Shown piece by piece: positions 17,794 to 29,478 of a stretch of DNA of 64,000 nucleotides. Source of the stretch: an uncultured Clostridium sp. (lineage in GTDB: Bacteria > Bacillota > Clostridia > Lachnospirales > Lachnospiraceae). Numbering within the stretch: the first letter of the stretch is position 1; each line of letters opens with the position of its first letter. The stretch covers positions 1 through 64,000 of the forward strand of contig CANRZB010000011.1 of assembly GCA_947644195.1 (NCBI GenBank), in the 5' to 3' direction. Made by a program: the position numbers and the translations under genes. Under the pieces are notes generated by a model. It made no database searches and was not told the DNA's origin. It saw only the letters and a list, made by a program, of their open reading frames with translations.

Positions 17794-18464
17794 CTGTATA
17801 TCTCCCGTATATCCTGCTTATCTAAATAGTCTTTTTCCTGTTACTGCTAAGTTCAACACCGCTTTACAACATTTATAAAATTTATATATATCAACTTATT
17901 TTAAATGTATCCTCTATCTGCTCCATGAACTGGTATAGGATTGACCTCATATGATAATTATATTATACAACAAAAAAAACATAATTGGTAGACTTTTTAT
18001 TATCATTTATATTTTTTACTACTTATCACACCAACAAGGAAAGGGAAAGTAGAACAGAAAATCTAATACTGGACGCAAAATAAAAGGACTGCTGTATGGC
18101 AGTCCCTAAAAGGAGAAGGTATGAAAAAAAAATTTAAGCACATATCAAATAGATTTTTCCACTTGATACAATACATTATAGAATAGAAATATGAACATTG
18201 CATGTTATACATGTTAAGAAATTGTAAACAATTCATACCGATCTAACGATCGCAGCTCATTTCTTCCGGCGGTAAAAGGATCATTCGCATACACACATAG
18301 ATGGCGATTGCAAAAAAATGTAAATAGAATTTACGTATCTACCATCATATTTTCGAATCATTCTGTACACAATATGCGATGTATCAATACATCCTATTTT
18401 TGTTTTTACGAATACTTATCCATCCTTGCCCTGTAACTCGCACCATGATCCAGGAGGTTCCGCC
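17794..18464. other. AT-rich intergenic region between CHAT operon and ytvI-like gene
   Basis: This stretch holds a minus-strand TATAAT (17967-17962) that could serve the CHAT operon, although no good -35 is seen. A plus-strand hairpin GGACTGC...GCAGTCC (18087-18106) is followed by a good ribosome site and a 21-codon frame. Nothing else was recognised. Composition returns to the chromosomal average near 18420. Confidence 0.5.
18121..18186 (+). CDS. Possible 21-residue peptide, unknown
   Basis: ATG at 18121 with AGGAGAAGGT directly upstream. The frame encodes MKKKFKHISNRF followed by FHLIQYIIE and a TAG. It is short, basic then hydrophobic. The hairpin at 18087-18106 lies just before the ribosome site. 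It may be a decayed gene start or a leader peptide; there is no independent support. Confidence 0.25.
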   Translation: MKKKFKHISNRFFHLIQYIIE

Positions 18465-19535
18465 ATGCAAGCTCATCCACTGTTCCGCTTTCTGCTTCTC
18501 ATCGCCCTGATATCCGGTTGTGTGCTCCTGTCATTCCGCTATCTCCTGCCACTGATTCTCCCCTTCGTGACCGCTTACATCTTGATTCGCCTGCTATTTC
18601 CACTGATCCATTTTCTACAGAAACGATTTTCCTTTCCAAACTGGCTCGCTTACGGTGGCACACTGACCGTATTTTTTTCCCTGCTCGGCGGAAGCATCCT
18701 GCTTCTGGGCAAATATTTGATCCGCCAATGCCGGCTTCTCTGCACCAATGCCCCTATGTATGGACAGATCTGCTGTCAGACCATCGAAAATGGCTGCAAC
18801 CAGTTATGCCTCACCATGGATCATTATTTCCGTTTCCGGCAGGGCACCACGTTGGAATTTATCAATGCCAGGCTGGATTCCATTAGCGACCAGTCTATGG
18901 AACGGTTCTACCAGGGCGCTTATCAAACGGCCCTAGAATGGATTGGCGGTTCGATCAACCTATTGTGGTTCCTGCTCATTACTTTTATTGGGATGGTAAT
19001 GCTCTGTAAAGACCTAGAACCCATCCATGAAATCTATCGCAAAAATCGCTTTTATCCACAAATCCACCAGGTTATGCATACCATGCGCACAACGGGACTT
19101 GCTTATCTGCGCACACAGATCATTATTGTAATAATTAACTGGATTTTATGCGGCATCGGTTTATGCCTAATTCGCAATCCCTATTTCATACTGATCGGTC
19201 TTGTGATCTCCCTGATTGATGCACTGCCCGTCTTGGGGAGCGGCATGATTCTGATCCCCTGGGGATTGTACTTTATCTTCCAAGGTCAGTTTTATCCTGC
19301 TGCCGTACTGCTGACCACCTACCTGGCAACCTTATTTACCCGGGAATTCCTGGAAGCCAGGCTGATGGGAGATGGACTGCATCTATTCTCCTTTTTTACA
19401 CTGGCTTCCATCTTTGCTGGGTTAAAACTCTACGGAATCAGTGGCATTTTTCTGGGTCCATTTTCCGTCGTTCTCATACGCGCTATCTACCAGGTATGGA
19501 CCGGTACTGCCCCGCCAGAAAAAGAAGCGGGTTAA
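18465..19535 (+). CDS. ytvI: AI-2E family permease, YtvI-like
   Basis: 356 residues from ATG 18465, with AGGAGGT 8 nt upstream. A paired N-terminal helix set (LLLIALISGCVLLSFRYLLPLILPFVTAYIL) is followed by a middle soluble loop. The C-terminal helices carry LVISLIDALPVLGSGMILIPWGLYF, the motif I associate with the sporulation-linked YtvI branch of the AI-2E/UPF0118 family, ending GISGIFLGPFSVVLIRAIY. Substrate is unknown; relatives include Na+/H+ antiporters and putative autoinducer exporters. It is convergent with the GHKL kinase, with 7 bp between stops. Confidence 0.8.
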   Translation: MQAHPLFRFLLLIALISGCVLLSFRYLLPLILPFVTAYILIRLLFPLIHFLQKRFSFPNWLAYGGTLTVFFSLLGGSILLLGKYLIRQCRLLCTNAPMYGQICCQTIENGCNQLCLTMDHYFRFRQGTTLEFINARLDSISDQSMERFYQGAYQTALEWIGGSINLLWFLLITFIGMVMLCKDLEPIHEIYRKNRFYPQIHQVMHTMRTTGLAYLRTQIIIVIINWILCGIGLCLIRNPYFILIGLVISLIDALPVLGSGMILIPWGLYFIFQGQFYPAAVLLTTYLATLFTREFLEARLMGDGLHLFSFFTLASIFAGLKLYGISGIFLGPFSVVLIRAIYQVWTGTAPPEKEAG

Positions 19536-19542
19536 TGTCAAT

Positions 19543-20823
19543 TTAAAAGGAATGGCTCGGTACCATGACATCCAACACAAACGTTCCATTTTCCGTATAG
19601 CAGAACATTTCTCCATTCTGTCTTTCGGCAGCCTCCTGTATGGTTATCAGACCAAAACCATGATCCTGCCCTTCTTTGTCTGTCTTAGGGATCGTCCCTT
19701 TGTCCACATGCAAATCCTCCCTGCATCGGTTTCGAATTCGGATAAGGAGGTAATCCCTGCTATATTTCATCTGCACGCACACCTCTCGTTTCTCAATCGT
19801 AAGATCTTTCAAAGCATCGCATGCATTTTCCAGCCCGTTGGAAAGAATTTGGCACAGTTCCATATAGGGCAGCGCTTCCTCCCCCAACTGGATCTCCATT
19901 CTACACTCCGCTCCCAATTCCTCCATTTTCCCCGCGAAATGTACAAATACCGCATTTATGTAGGGATTCGCACAATACTGGCCGGAAAGGGAATCCATCT
20001 CAGACTGTACCCCTTTGATATATTCCTGTGCTTCCTTTGTCTTCCCTGCCGCAAGCAGTCCCGATAGCGTGACAGTATATCCTTTCATATCATGCTTCAT
20101 TCTACGGATTCGTTGCTGATTTTCTAACTGGGTCTCCAGAGAATTTTTCTGTTCCAGCAGAAGCCGCTCGCTCTGTTGTTTCCGATAGAGCAAGAGCTGT
20201 CTGTACAGAGCTGCTAAAATGGTAGCATACGTCATTGGCATTAGTATCAGAATCAAGATAAAAGAGGGCAGTTCCTGTTTCCTCGAAGTGATAACCACAG
20301 GAAAATTAGCAAACACTGCCAGGAGTACATAATAAAGAGCGGTCATTCCTGCAAATATCCCCCACCCCTTTACCACTGCTTCCTGTAGCTCCAGATAGGG
20401 CTTTCTCAACCGACAGACCGTAACCCATTCCAGCAGGGGAAACAACAGCAGCCTTCCAAAAAACATTAGAATATACGACTGTCCGCCAATAAAATAATCC
20501 AGAACATTTGTCACAACAATAATCCAAAGGGCAACCGTATCTGCAAGGCAGAACGTAAAGAAAAACTTTCCATTTCTATCCTTGGAAACAAACCAGAAAA
20601 ATAGCAAGCTCGGCAAAGTACAGGTCAGAATAAAGATCTTTCCCATAACCTGCGGCCCATAAAGAATGACACCAACCACATTCAAAATGGCCAACATCCC
20701 CATGATAATTCCCGTTAGAAGAATCGTTTTCCTCTTGGAATAACGGGAACGATATAACATCGTAAATAAAATCAATATGTGGAACAGAGACCACAAAACA
20801 GATAAATCCCTAAGCCATGTCAT
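19543..20823 (-). CDS. GHKL sensor histidine kinase (AgrC/VirS type)
   Basis: 426 residues. Six or seven N-terminal transmembrane helices (about 1-205) are followed by a coiled dimerisation segment (LLYRKQQSERLLLEQKNSLE) and the phospho-acceptor histidine in RRMKHDMKGY. The ATPase has N box NGLENACDAL and a GFGL lid. This is the architecture of peptide-sensing AgrC kinases. The gene follows its LytTR regulator by 3 bp. No agrB or agrD lies next to it, unlike classic agr loci. Confidence 0.9.
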   Translation of the reverse strand: MTWLRDLSVLWSLFHILILFTMLYRSRYSKRKTILLTGIIMGMLAILNVVGVILYGPQVMGKIFILTCTLPSLLFFWFVSKDRNGKFFFTFCLADTVALWIIVVTNVLDYFIGGQSYILMFFGRLLLFPLLEWVTVCRLRKPYLELQEAVVKGWGIFAGMTALYYVLLAVFANFPVVITSRKQELPSFILILILMPMTYATILAALYRQLLLYRKQQSERLLLEQKNSLETQLENQQRIRRMKHDMKGYTVTLSGLLAAGKTKEAQEYIKGVQSEMDSLSGQYCANPYINAVFVHFAGKMEELGAECRMEIQLGEEALPYMELCQILSNGLENACDALKDLTIEKREVCVQMKYSRDYLLIRIRNRCREDLHVDKGTIPKTDKEGQDHGFGLITIQEAAERQNGEMFCYTENGTFVLDVMVPSHSF

Positions 20824-20826
20824 CCC

Positions 20827-21522
20827 TTAATCTACCTCCTCAAATAGTATCTCCTGATAACGTTTCTTGATCTCGGTAAAATATCGTCTGGAAACCGGAA
20901 TCTTTCTCCCGGCAATCAACAGATCCGTACCGCTGAGGCTGTCCACCTGATACATATTAACCAGAAAACTCTGGTGACAGCGCATGAACATATCACCGGA
21001 CATCTGCATCGCCAGCTCGTTCAGCCTGCCCCTGCACTCCTGCACGGTCCCATCCGTACAATAGATGGAGAGCGTGTGCTCCCGGCTGCTGATATAAAGA
21101 ATCTTTCCATAGGGGATACTACCTGTCTGCCCCCGAAACTGAAAAATCAGCTTTTGTTCCCTGTTTTTAGCGATCCTCTTCGACACTTTGTCCAGAAGCT
21201 GTTTGACTGCCGCTTCCTGTACCGGTTTAATCAAATACTGCACTGCATAGAGATCATACGCCTCCCGGTAATAATCGTCACTGGTAGAAATGAAGCAGAT
21301 GACTGCCTCCTCCTGTTCCCTGCGAAGTTCCTGCGCAAGTTCAATTCCATTGATCGCTTCCTCCATGAAAATATCCAGAAGATACAGATCATATTGAATT
21401 TTATTGTGTATGTCTGCAAGAAGATTGCCTGTATCCGAATACACCCTGACATCATGCCCTCCCATATACCGCTTCAAAGACAGGGCATCCTCCATGCAGT
21501 CATCGCAGACTGCGATTCTCAT
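20827..21522 (-). CDS. LytTR-family response regulator (AgrA type)
   Basis: 231 residues. The receiver has C6-D7-D8, phospho-acceptor D50 (LLDIFME) and KPV near 104. The LytTR DNA-binding domain has IPYGKILYISSREHTLSIY, the conserved FMRCHQSFLVNM and a final KIPVSRRYF. TAGGAGGATG precedes the ATG. It is 29 bp downstream of the second CobW-type gene and 3 bp upstream of the GHKL kinase, so all four genes may be one transcript. Confidence 0.93.
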   Translation of the reverse strand: MRIAVCDDCMEDALSLKRYMGGHDVRVYSDTGNLLADIHNKIQYDLYLLDIFMEEAINGIELAQELRREQEEAVICFISTSDDYYREAYDLYAVQYLIKPVQEAAVKQLLDKVSKRIAKNREQKLIFQFRGQTGSIPYGKILYISSREHTLSIYCTDGTVQECRGRLNELAMQMSGDMFMRCHQSFLVNMYQVDSLSGTDLLIAGRKIPVSRRYFTEIKKRYQEILFEEVD

Positions 21523-21551
21523 TTCAGCATCCTCCTACTTATTCACCATCA

Positions 21552-22529
21552 TTAATTAAAATACACCAGCTCATCTTCCGGCTTCTCAGCCTGCTCCACT
21601 TCCTCCGCATAAAAGACAGGCCCTTCCTCGCCATACTCCTTCATAAACTTGTATTCCAGCCTGGCAGTCACTGTTACATAAGACTGATTCTGGTATTTCT
21701 CCCAATCGTCAGCCTTACACAGAAATCCCATATACTGCACATCATCTGCACAGCAGGTCATTGCCAAACGCCCAAAAATTACAAACCCCGCCGGCAAGCC
21801 CTTCGGTTTCTGGATCATGCCGGAGACCCGCAGCGTCTTACCCTGATAGGTATCCGGGTGATCAATCATATCAATATACCAAAGCCCAAAATCTCCTTCA
21901 CTAATCTCAATAACATCAGCATTGACATCAAACGGCATCTGGTCTTTCATCTCATAAAACTCATCCTGCGCTGATTCATAGACGATCTGTGCTCTGGGAT
22001 TAACTGCCTTGATACTTCCCCGGATGGCATTTTTGTTAGTCTTTTCCACGGTACAGCGGTTAATAATAATCATCTCGGCAATGCGGAACTGATCCACCAT
22101 CATAGATGGCATATTCTTCATATAGAGCGCAAAAGTTTCATCATTTACCACATCTATCGTCTGGAAGATCACTTCCCGGTCAAAACAGATTTCTTCCAAT
22201 TCATCATATAACTCTGGAATATGTGCAGTGGGCCACATCCCATTATATTCAATAATGATACGCTCTGGACGGTGCTTCTTCAAAAACTTTTGAATCACCT
22301 GTCCCCGGAAAGATTCTTCATCCTCAATACATTCTACCACTGCATTTGCCTGCGCTAGGGTTTCCTGTTCGTACTCCAGCTCCCCCTCCTCACATGCTAA
22401 AATCAACGTCTTCGCCTGATCGTCAAACATCTCGTCCACAATCAGATCCCGAATCAGATTGGTTTTGCCTGCTTCCAAAAATCCCATGATCACATAGACC
22501 ATCATTTCTTCTTTTTTCCTGCCAAACAT
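21552..22529 (-). CDS. CobW/P47K-type GTPase with distinct C-terminal domain
   Basis: 325 residues. The P-loop GFLEAGKT (16-23) is followed by ACEEGELEYE where CobW proteins have a metal/nucleotide loop, then RIIIEYNGMW and MIIINRCT (NKxD-like). The C-terminal 110 residues (TLRVSGMIQKPKGLPAGFVIFGRLAMTCC) resemble the OB-like domain of the TIGR03943/YcgQ group, including two adjacent cysteines that could bind zinc. The likely role is metal handling at the cytoplasmic side. AAGGAGTG precedes the ATG. It sits 39 bp behind the His-rich CobW gene. Confidence 0.82.
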   Translation of the reverse strand: MFGRKKEEMMVYVIMGFLEAGKTNLIRDLIVDEMFDDQAKTLILACEEGELEYEQETLAQANAVVECIEDEESFRGQVIQKFLKKHRPERIIIEYNGMWPTAHIPELYDELEEICFDREVIFQTIDVVNDETFALYMKNMPSMMVDQFRIAEMIIINRCTVEKTNKNAIRGSIKAVNPRAQIVYESAQDEFYEMKDQMPFDVNADVIEISEGDFGLWYIDMIDHPDTYQGKTLRVSGMIQKPKGLPAGFVIFGRLAMTCCADDVQYMGFLCKADDWEKYQNQSYVTVTARLEYKFMKEYGEEGPVFYAEEVEQAEKPEDELVYFN

Positions 22530-22568
22530 TATATATTCACTCCTTCAACGTAACCGTTCCTCCGTGCA

Positions 22569-23723
22569 TCATGCATGAAACAGAGCCTTGACCTTATCCT
22601 CCTGCAGATCAGCTCCAATGACGCAGATTCGTCCTGTATAATCTGCAGCTCCCCGTCGGATTTCAATCTCCTCCGGCACCAGATCAAAATGGAACCATTC
22701 TCCTTCCTCCGAGGCAATGATCCCCTTTGCACGCAAAATGTCTCCGTATTCCTTGGAATGTGCCAGCTGCTCCAGGATATCCCGTAATTCCTGTTCACCA
22801 AATTTGTGCGCTGTCTCCATCCCACAGCTGGTAAAGACATCATCCGCATGATGATGGCCGTGGTGATGCCCATGGCCACCACAGCAGGAACCATCATGGT
22901 CATGGTGGCCCTCATGATCATGGTGACATTCGTGGTCATGGTGACCCTCATGATCGTGGTGACATTCGTGGTCATGGTGATCCTTATGATCGTGGTGACA
23001 TTCGTGGTCATGGTGACCCTCGTGATCGTGGTGACATTCGTGGTCATGGTGATCCTCATGATCGTGGTGATGTCCACAGCAACACTCGCCATCATGATGA
23101 TGCTCCTCCATCAATTCCTTCTCTAACGAATTGATCTTCTCCATCGCCTCCCGAATATTCTGCCCACTGATTTCCTCCCAAGGGGTTGTAATAATAGAAG
23201 CTTCCCCATTCTTTTCCCGAATCATCTGCAGGCAGGTGTCCAACTTCTCCGCAGAAATATTCTGCGTCCGGCTCAAGATTACCGTCCCGGCATATTCAAT
23301 CTGATTATTATAAAATTCTCCATAATTTTTCATATACATCTTACATTTTGATGCATCTACTACCGTGGAAGTGCTGTTAATCTCCACATCCTCTCCAATA
23401 TTTTGAATTGCCTTGATCACATCTGACAATTTACCCACACCAGAGGGCTCAATAATAACACGGTCCGGGGCATATTTCTCTAACACCTCTTTCAATGCCT
23501 CCCCAAAATCACCGACCAGGGAACAGCAGATACATCCTGAATTCATCTCTGTAATCTGGATGCCAGCCTCCTTTAGAAAGCCTCCGTCAATACCAATCTC
23601 ACCAAACTCATTCTCAATTAATACCAGTTTTTCACCAGTAAAAGCCTCCGCAATCAGCTTCTTAATTAACGTCGTCTTTCCCGCTCCCAGAAACCCTGAA
23701 ATCACATCAATCTTTGCCATCAT
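22569..23723 (-). CDS. CobW/ZNG1-type zinc chaperone GTPase with long histidine-rich insert
   Basis: 384 residues. GFLGAGKT (10-17) P-loop, EFGEIGIDG, the zinc-binding CxCC motif C64-I-C66-C67 and IIEPSGVGKLSDV are the COG0523 hallmarks. Between about residues 212 and 295 is a tract of His, Asp, Glu and Cys built from a tandem 12-residue unit (HHDHEGHHDHEC), ending CCGGHGHHHGHHH. A CobW C-terminal domain follows (REQ-like IIASEEGEWFHFDLVPEE). The family delivers zinc to client enzymes under starvation; the tract should bind many metal ions. Start at 23723, with AAAGG upstream; the ATG at 23720 is equally possible. Confidence 0.9.
   Translation of the reverse strand: MMAKIDVISGFLGAGKTTLIKKLIAEAFTGEKLVLIENEFGEIGIDGGFLKEAGIQITEMNSGCICCSLVGDFGEALKEVLEKYAPDRVIIEPSGVGKLSDVIKAIQNIGEDVEINSTSTVVDASKCKMYMKNYGEFYNNQIEYAGTVILSRTQNISAEKLDTCLQMIREKNGEASIITTPWEEISGQNIREAMEKINSLEKELMEEHHHDGECCCGHHHDHEDHHDHECHHDHEGHHDHECHHDHKDHHDHECHHDHEGHHDHECHHDHEGHHDHDGSCCGGHGHHHGHHHADDVFTSCGMETAHKFGEQELRDILEQLAHSKEYGDILRAKGIIASEEGEWFHFDLVPEEIEIRRGAADYTGRICVIGADLQEDKVKALFHA
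22890..23075 (-). repeat. 36-bp tandem repeat encoding the HHDHEGHHDHEC metal tract
   Basis: About four and a half copies of a 36-bp unit, differing by a few third-position changes and Gly/Asp/Lys swaps at one codon. The repeat also opens long spurious frames on both strands. Copy number is expected to vary by slippage. Confidence 0.85.
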
Positions 23724-23787
23724 TCCTCATCCTTTCTCCATTCCAATTCCGGGCAATATTTCAAAACAGTTATTTGCATTAAATGAT

Positions 23788-23816
23788 ATTATAACCATTC
23801 TGTTTATAAAAATCAA
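23788..23816 (-). promoter_or_regulatory. Sigma-A-type promoter of the CobW operon
   Basis: Minus-strand TTGATT (23816-23811), 17 nt, TATAAT (23793-23788), about 65 bp before the CobW start. A Zur-type site would be expected here in a zinc-starvation operon, but I see no clear palindrome. Confidence 0.7.
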
Positions 23817-23960
23817 ATTTCCAGGACTTTTGTTTTCCGATGTGCAGCCACGGACGATATTATTCATAGACGTTCTTGTATCACGGACGTTCCATCCAAT
23901 ATTTTTCAAGCATATTTATAAAAATGGCACAAATAATAATGCTATATCATTGCAAATGTA

Positions 23961-23989
23961 TTGACTTAGCATTGTTTGTTTGCTATTCT
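23961..23989 (+). promoter_or_regulatory. Promoter of the toxin-antitoxin operon
   Basis: TTGACT (23961-23966), 17 nt, TATTCT (23984-23989), 29 bp upstream of the antitoxin start at 24018. Autoregulation by the antitoxin is usual for this family; no operator was picked out. Confidence 0.65.
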
Positions 23990-24017
23990 TATCCTAGAAA
24001 TAGAGGAGGTGATGAAA

Positions 24018-24311
24018 ATGGCAAGTACAATTCAAGTACGAGTAGACGATGATTTAAAAACAAAGTCAGATGCTTTATTTAAAGAATTAGGAACAGATAC
24101 CACAACTGCAATCCGAATGTTTTTAACACAAGCGTTGGCCGTAAATGGTTTTCCATTTGAAATAAAAAGGGCAAATGCAAATCCCTATGGAGCATTAACA
24201 GAACATGAAATATTAGAAAAGCTGAAAAAATCACATAAGCACGCAGAACAGGGAATGTATAAAGATGCGATTGAAGTTTCTCGTGATATGAGGGCAAAGT
24301 ATGGATTATAA
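24018..24311 (+). CDS. RelB/DinJ-family antitoxin
   Basis: 97 residues from the ATG at 24018 (MASTIQVRVDD), with GGAGG 8 nt upstream; ATG 24012 is too close to that site. The N-terminal ribbon-helix-helix (TIQVRVDDDLKTKSDALFKELGTDTTTAIRMFLTQAL) is diagnostic for RelB/DinJ. The C-terminal half would wrap the toxin. It overlaps the toxin gene by 11 bp. Confidence 0.93.
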   Translation: MASTIQVRVDDDLKTKSDALFKELGTDTTTAIRMFLTQALAVNGFPFEIKRANANPYGALTEHEILEKLKKSHKHAEQGMYKDAIEVSRDMRAKYGL

Positions 24312-24615
24312 AGTAGTAGTCACAAAAGATGCCGAGGAAGACTTAGAACGTTTCATTAAATATCTTATTATTGAGAAAGAGAATATGCAGGCGGCAGAAA
24401 ATATTCTGAATGATTACGATGCAACCATAGAAAGTCTAAAGCATGTAGCAGGAAGTTTGAAGCTGTGTGATAATCCTAGGCTTCATCCGTTAGAATATCG
24501 TCGCATTAACTTCTTAAATCACAGATATTTTATGCTTTATCGCATCGTGGACAATATAGTATTTGTGGATAACATTTTCCATGAGTTGCAGGATTTTGAA
24601 AATAAGATGTATTAG
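24301..24615 (+). CDS. RelE/ParE-superfamily toxin
   Basis: 104 residues. The compact fold pattern is KVVVTKDAEEDLERFIKYL, a helix pair, then PLEYRRINFLNHRYFMLYRI and VFVDNIFHE, typical of RelE/ParE. R and H residues in the strand region (RRINF, NHRYFMLYR) and the C-terminal HE fit an mRNA interferase-like or gyrase-poisoning member; sequence alone does not decide. It is translationally coupled to the antitoxin by overlap. Confidence 0.9.
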   Translation: MDYKVVVTKDAEEDLERFIKYLIIEKENMQAAENILNDYDATIESLKHVAGSLKLCDNPRLHPLEYRRINFLNHRYFMLYRIVDNIVFVDNIFHELQDFENKMY

Positions 24616-24676
24616 TCGTAGTACCATGTACGACTTACCGATTGTAAATAGTAACCAGTAGCCATTAAAGAAAAGC

Positions 24677-24710
24677 CCCTGCAGGCAACGCATCTATTGT
24701 GCCTGCAGGG
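24677..24710. terminator. Bidirectional terminator between toxin and GPH transporter genes
   Basis: CCCTGCAGGC (24677-24686) and GCCTGCAGGG (24701-24710) form a 10-bp perfect stem. It is followed by TTCTTCT on the plus strand and by a CTTTTCTTT run on the minus strand. It separates two convergent transcripts. Confidence 0.8.
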
Positions 24711-24785
24711 TTCTTCTCCATGTTTACTCTCTATGGGATCTTTCGCTTCTGATTTTCTCATTCTGCGGAACTCGGTCACCATCCA

Positions 24786-26189
24786 TTACTGTGGGGTAGA
24801 TTCTATAGAAATCCCCCGCTCTTTCTTAATCTTTTCATTCGTTTCTTCCACATTCATTCTGGAAAGAATCAACGTAATAATCACAGTAAAGATCAAAGGC
24901 AGCCACAGATACATAAACTGCATCATATTGATACTGGATGGCGGCTGAACCGCAAGTTTTCCAGAATATCCACTGAATTCCAACAGCCAGCCAACCAAAG
25001 CCGTACCGATGCCGCCACCAACTTTCACTCCAAGCGACGTACAGGAATACATGGTTCCATCCACTCTCTTTCCTTTTGTCAGGAAGGTATATTCTGAACA
25101 GGATGCGATTACCGCATTCATATCACCCTGCCAAGGTCCCTGTCCTAATGCAGCCAACGCTGTAAATGCTAACATGAGCGGAACACTTCCCATCAATCCG
25201 GCAACGACTACCAGCGCCCTTCCGATCACAGCAATAATATACCCTCTTAAATTCAGTTTGTACATACCTTTCCATTTACCTACCAACGTCGGTGTAAAAA
25301 CCAGCGCAATAATAAGTGGGATATTGACTGCCCAGGCAAACACGCCAAACAGATTTTTATTCTTTAACACATAAGTGAAATAATAAATACCGGCGCCGAT
25401 CATCGCACTGTATAGCTGCTGTAAAATATACACTCCACAGATCATTAAATAAAACCGATTCGATACTAGAAGCCGAAACGCTTCTCCCAAGCCATACTTT
25501 TCTTCCACCTCTTTCGTCAGTCCATCATTTAATTCCTGATCCGATAATTCCTTTACCGACAGTCCAGAGATGGTATTTACAATCAAACCGATCACGGCAT
25601 AGATGATCGCTACCAGACGCCATGCTGCAGCCCCTCCGCCACACAGATCGACAAATCCAACCGTGACTGACTGAATCAAAAGACTGGTGGAAAATGCAAA
25701 GATGAAACGGTAGGAACCCATCTGTACACGCTCCTTGCTGTTCTTGGTAACCAGCGACGTAAGCGCCGAATACGCGATATTATTTGCCGTATAGAACACA
25801 CCGTTTAACAGGGTGTAGGCGATAAAGAACCATGCGTACTGTGCGACCCTCCCCATGCTTGTCGGCACTGCGAAAACCCCAACCAACGTGATGGCACATC
25901 CAATATATCCGTAGATCATCCACGGCCTTGCTTTTCCTAATTTACTGTGCGTCTTGTCAATCATAGAACCGATGAAAATGTCTGTAAACCCATCAAAAAG
26001 TTTTGACACCGCAATCAGCGTTCCCACCATTCCTGATGCCAGACCAATCGTATCGGTCAGATAGATCATGACAAAGGAAGTCAGAAAAGCATACACTACG
26101 TTTCCTGCAATGTCACCCGATCCATACCCCACCTTATTATACCATTTCAAATACTTCTTCTCTCCTATAAGAATCGCTCCTTTCTCCAT
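24786..26189 (-). CDS. GPH-family glycoside:cation symporter (MelB/LacS type)
   Basis: 467 residues with 12 hydrophobic segments. The N-terminal KVGYGSGDIAGNVVYAFLTSFVMIYLTDTIG, the GSMIDKTHSKLGKARPWM loop and NIAYSALTSLVTKNSKERVQMGSYRF are signature strings of the GPH sugar symporters. It should import lactose or another galactoside with Na+ or H+. It lies 34 bp behind lacZ. No clear Shine-Dalgarno precedes the ATG at 26189; a TTG 13 codons further in (26150) has GGAGAG upstream, so the start is uncertain or coupled to lacZ. Confidence 0.9.
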   Translation of the reverse strand: MEKGAILIGEKKYLKWYNKVGYGSGDIAGNVVYAFLTSFVMIYLTDTIGLASGMVGTLIAVSKLFDGFTDIFIGSMIDKTHSKLGKARPWMIYGYIGCAITLVGVFAVPTSMGRVAQYAWFFIAYTLLNGVFYTANNIAYSALTSLVTKNSKERVQMGSYRFIFAFSTSLLIQSVTVGFVDLCGGGAAAWRLVAIIYAVIGLIVNTISGLSVKELSDQELNDGLTKEVEEKYGLGEAFRLLVSNRFYLMICGVYILQQLYSAMIGAGIYYFTYVLKNKNLFGVFAWAVNIPLIIALVFTPTLVGKWKGMYKLNLRGYIIAVIGRALVVVAGLMGSVPLMLAFTALAALGQGPWQGDMNAVIASCSEYTFLTKGKRVDGTMYSCTSLGVKVGGGIGTALVGWLLEFSGYSGKLAVQPPSSINMMQFMYLWLPLIFTVIITLILSRMNVEETNEKIKKERGISIESTPQ

Positions 26190-26223
26190 CCATGTTTGTA
26201 AATCCCCTGGGCCTATGCTTTCG

Positions 26224-29316
<3,093 letters not shown>

Positions 29317-29418
29317 TTAAATTCTCCAACATTTCTTTTGTTGGTTTCTGTCATTTTCCGTCCTATATTATCTAGGTTTATATTACATTTGATCCAGAAC
29401 AAAGTCTATAAACAGAAC

Positions 29419-29447
29419 TAGACAGAATATGCACAAAATGATACTAT
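29419..29447 (+). promoter_or_regulatory. Promoter of the AraC-type regulator gene
   Basis: TAGACA (29419-29424), 17 nt, TACTAT (29442-29447), about 32 bp upstream of the ATG at 29479. The shared 200-bp region with lacZ probably also holds the operator of the regulator. Confidence 0.5.
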
Positions 29448-29478
29448 TAAAGAAAAAGCAACGGGAGGTGTGTCACCC

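Noticed and set aside
22890..23075. Tandem repeat resembling a CRISPR array
   Set aside because: There are no unique spacers; the unit is in frame and encodes the metal tract.
22529..23126. Long open frames on both strands within the His-tract repeat
   Set aside because: They arise from the 36-bp repeat of the CobW gene; their products are low-complexity Met/Thr/Val strings without ribosome sites.
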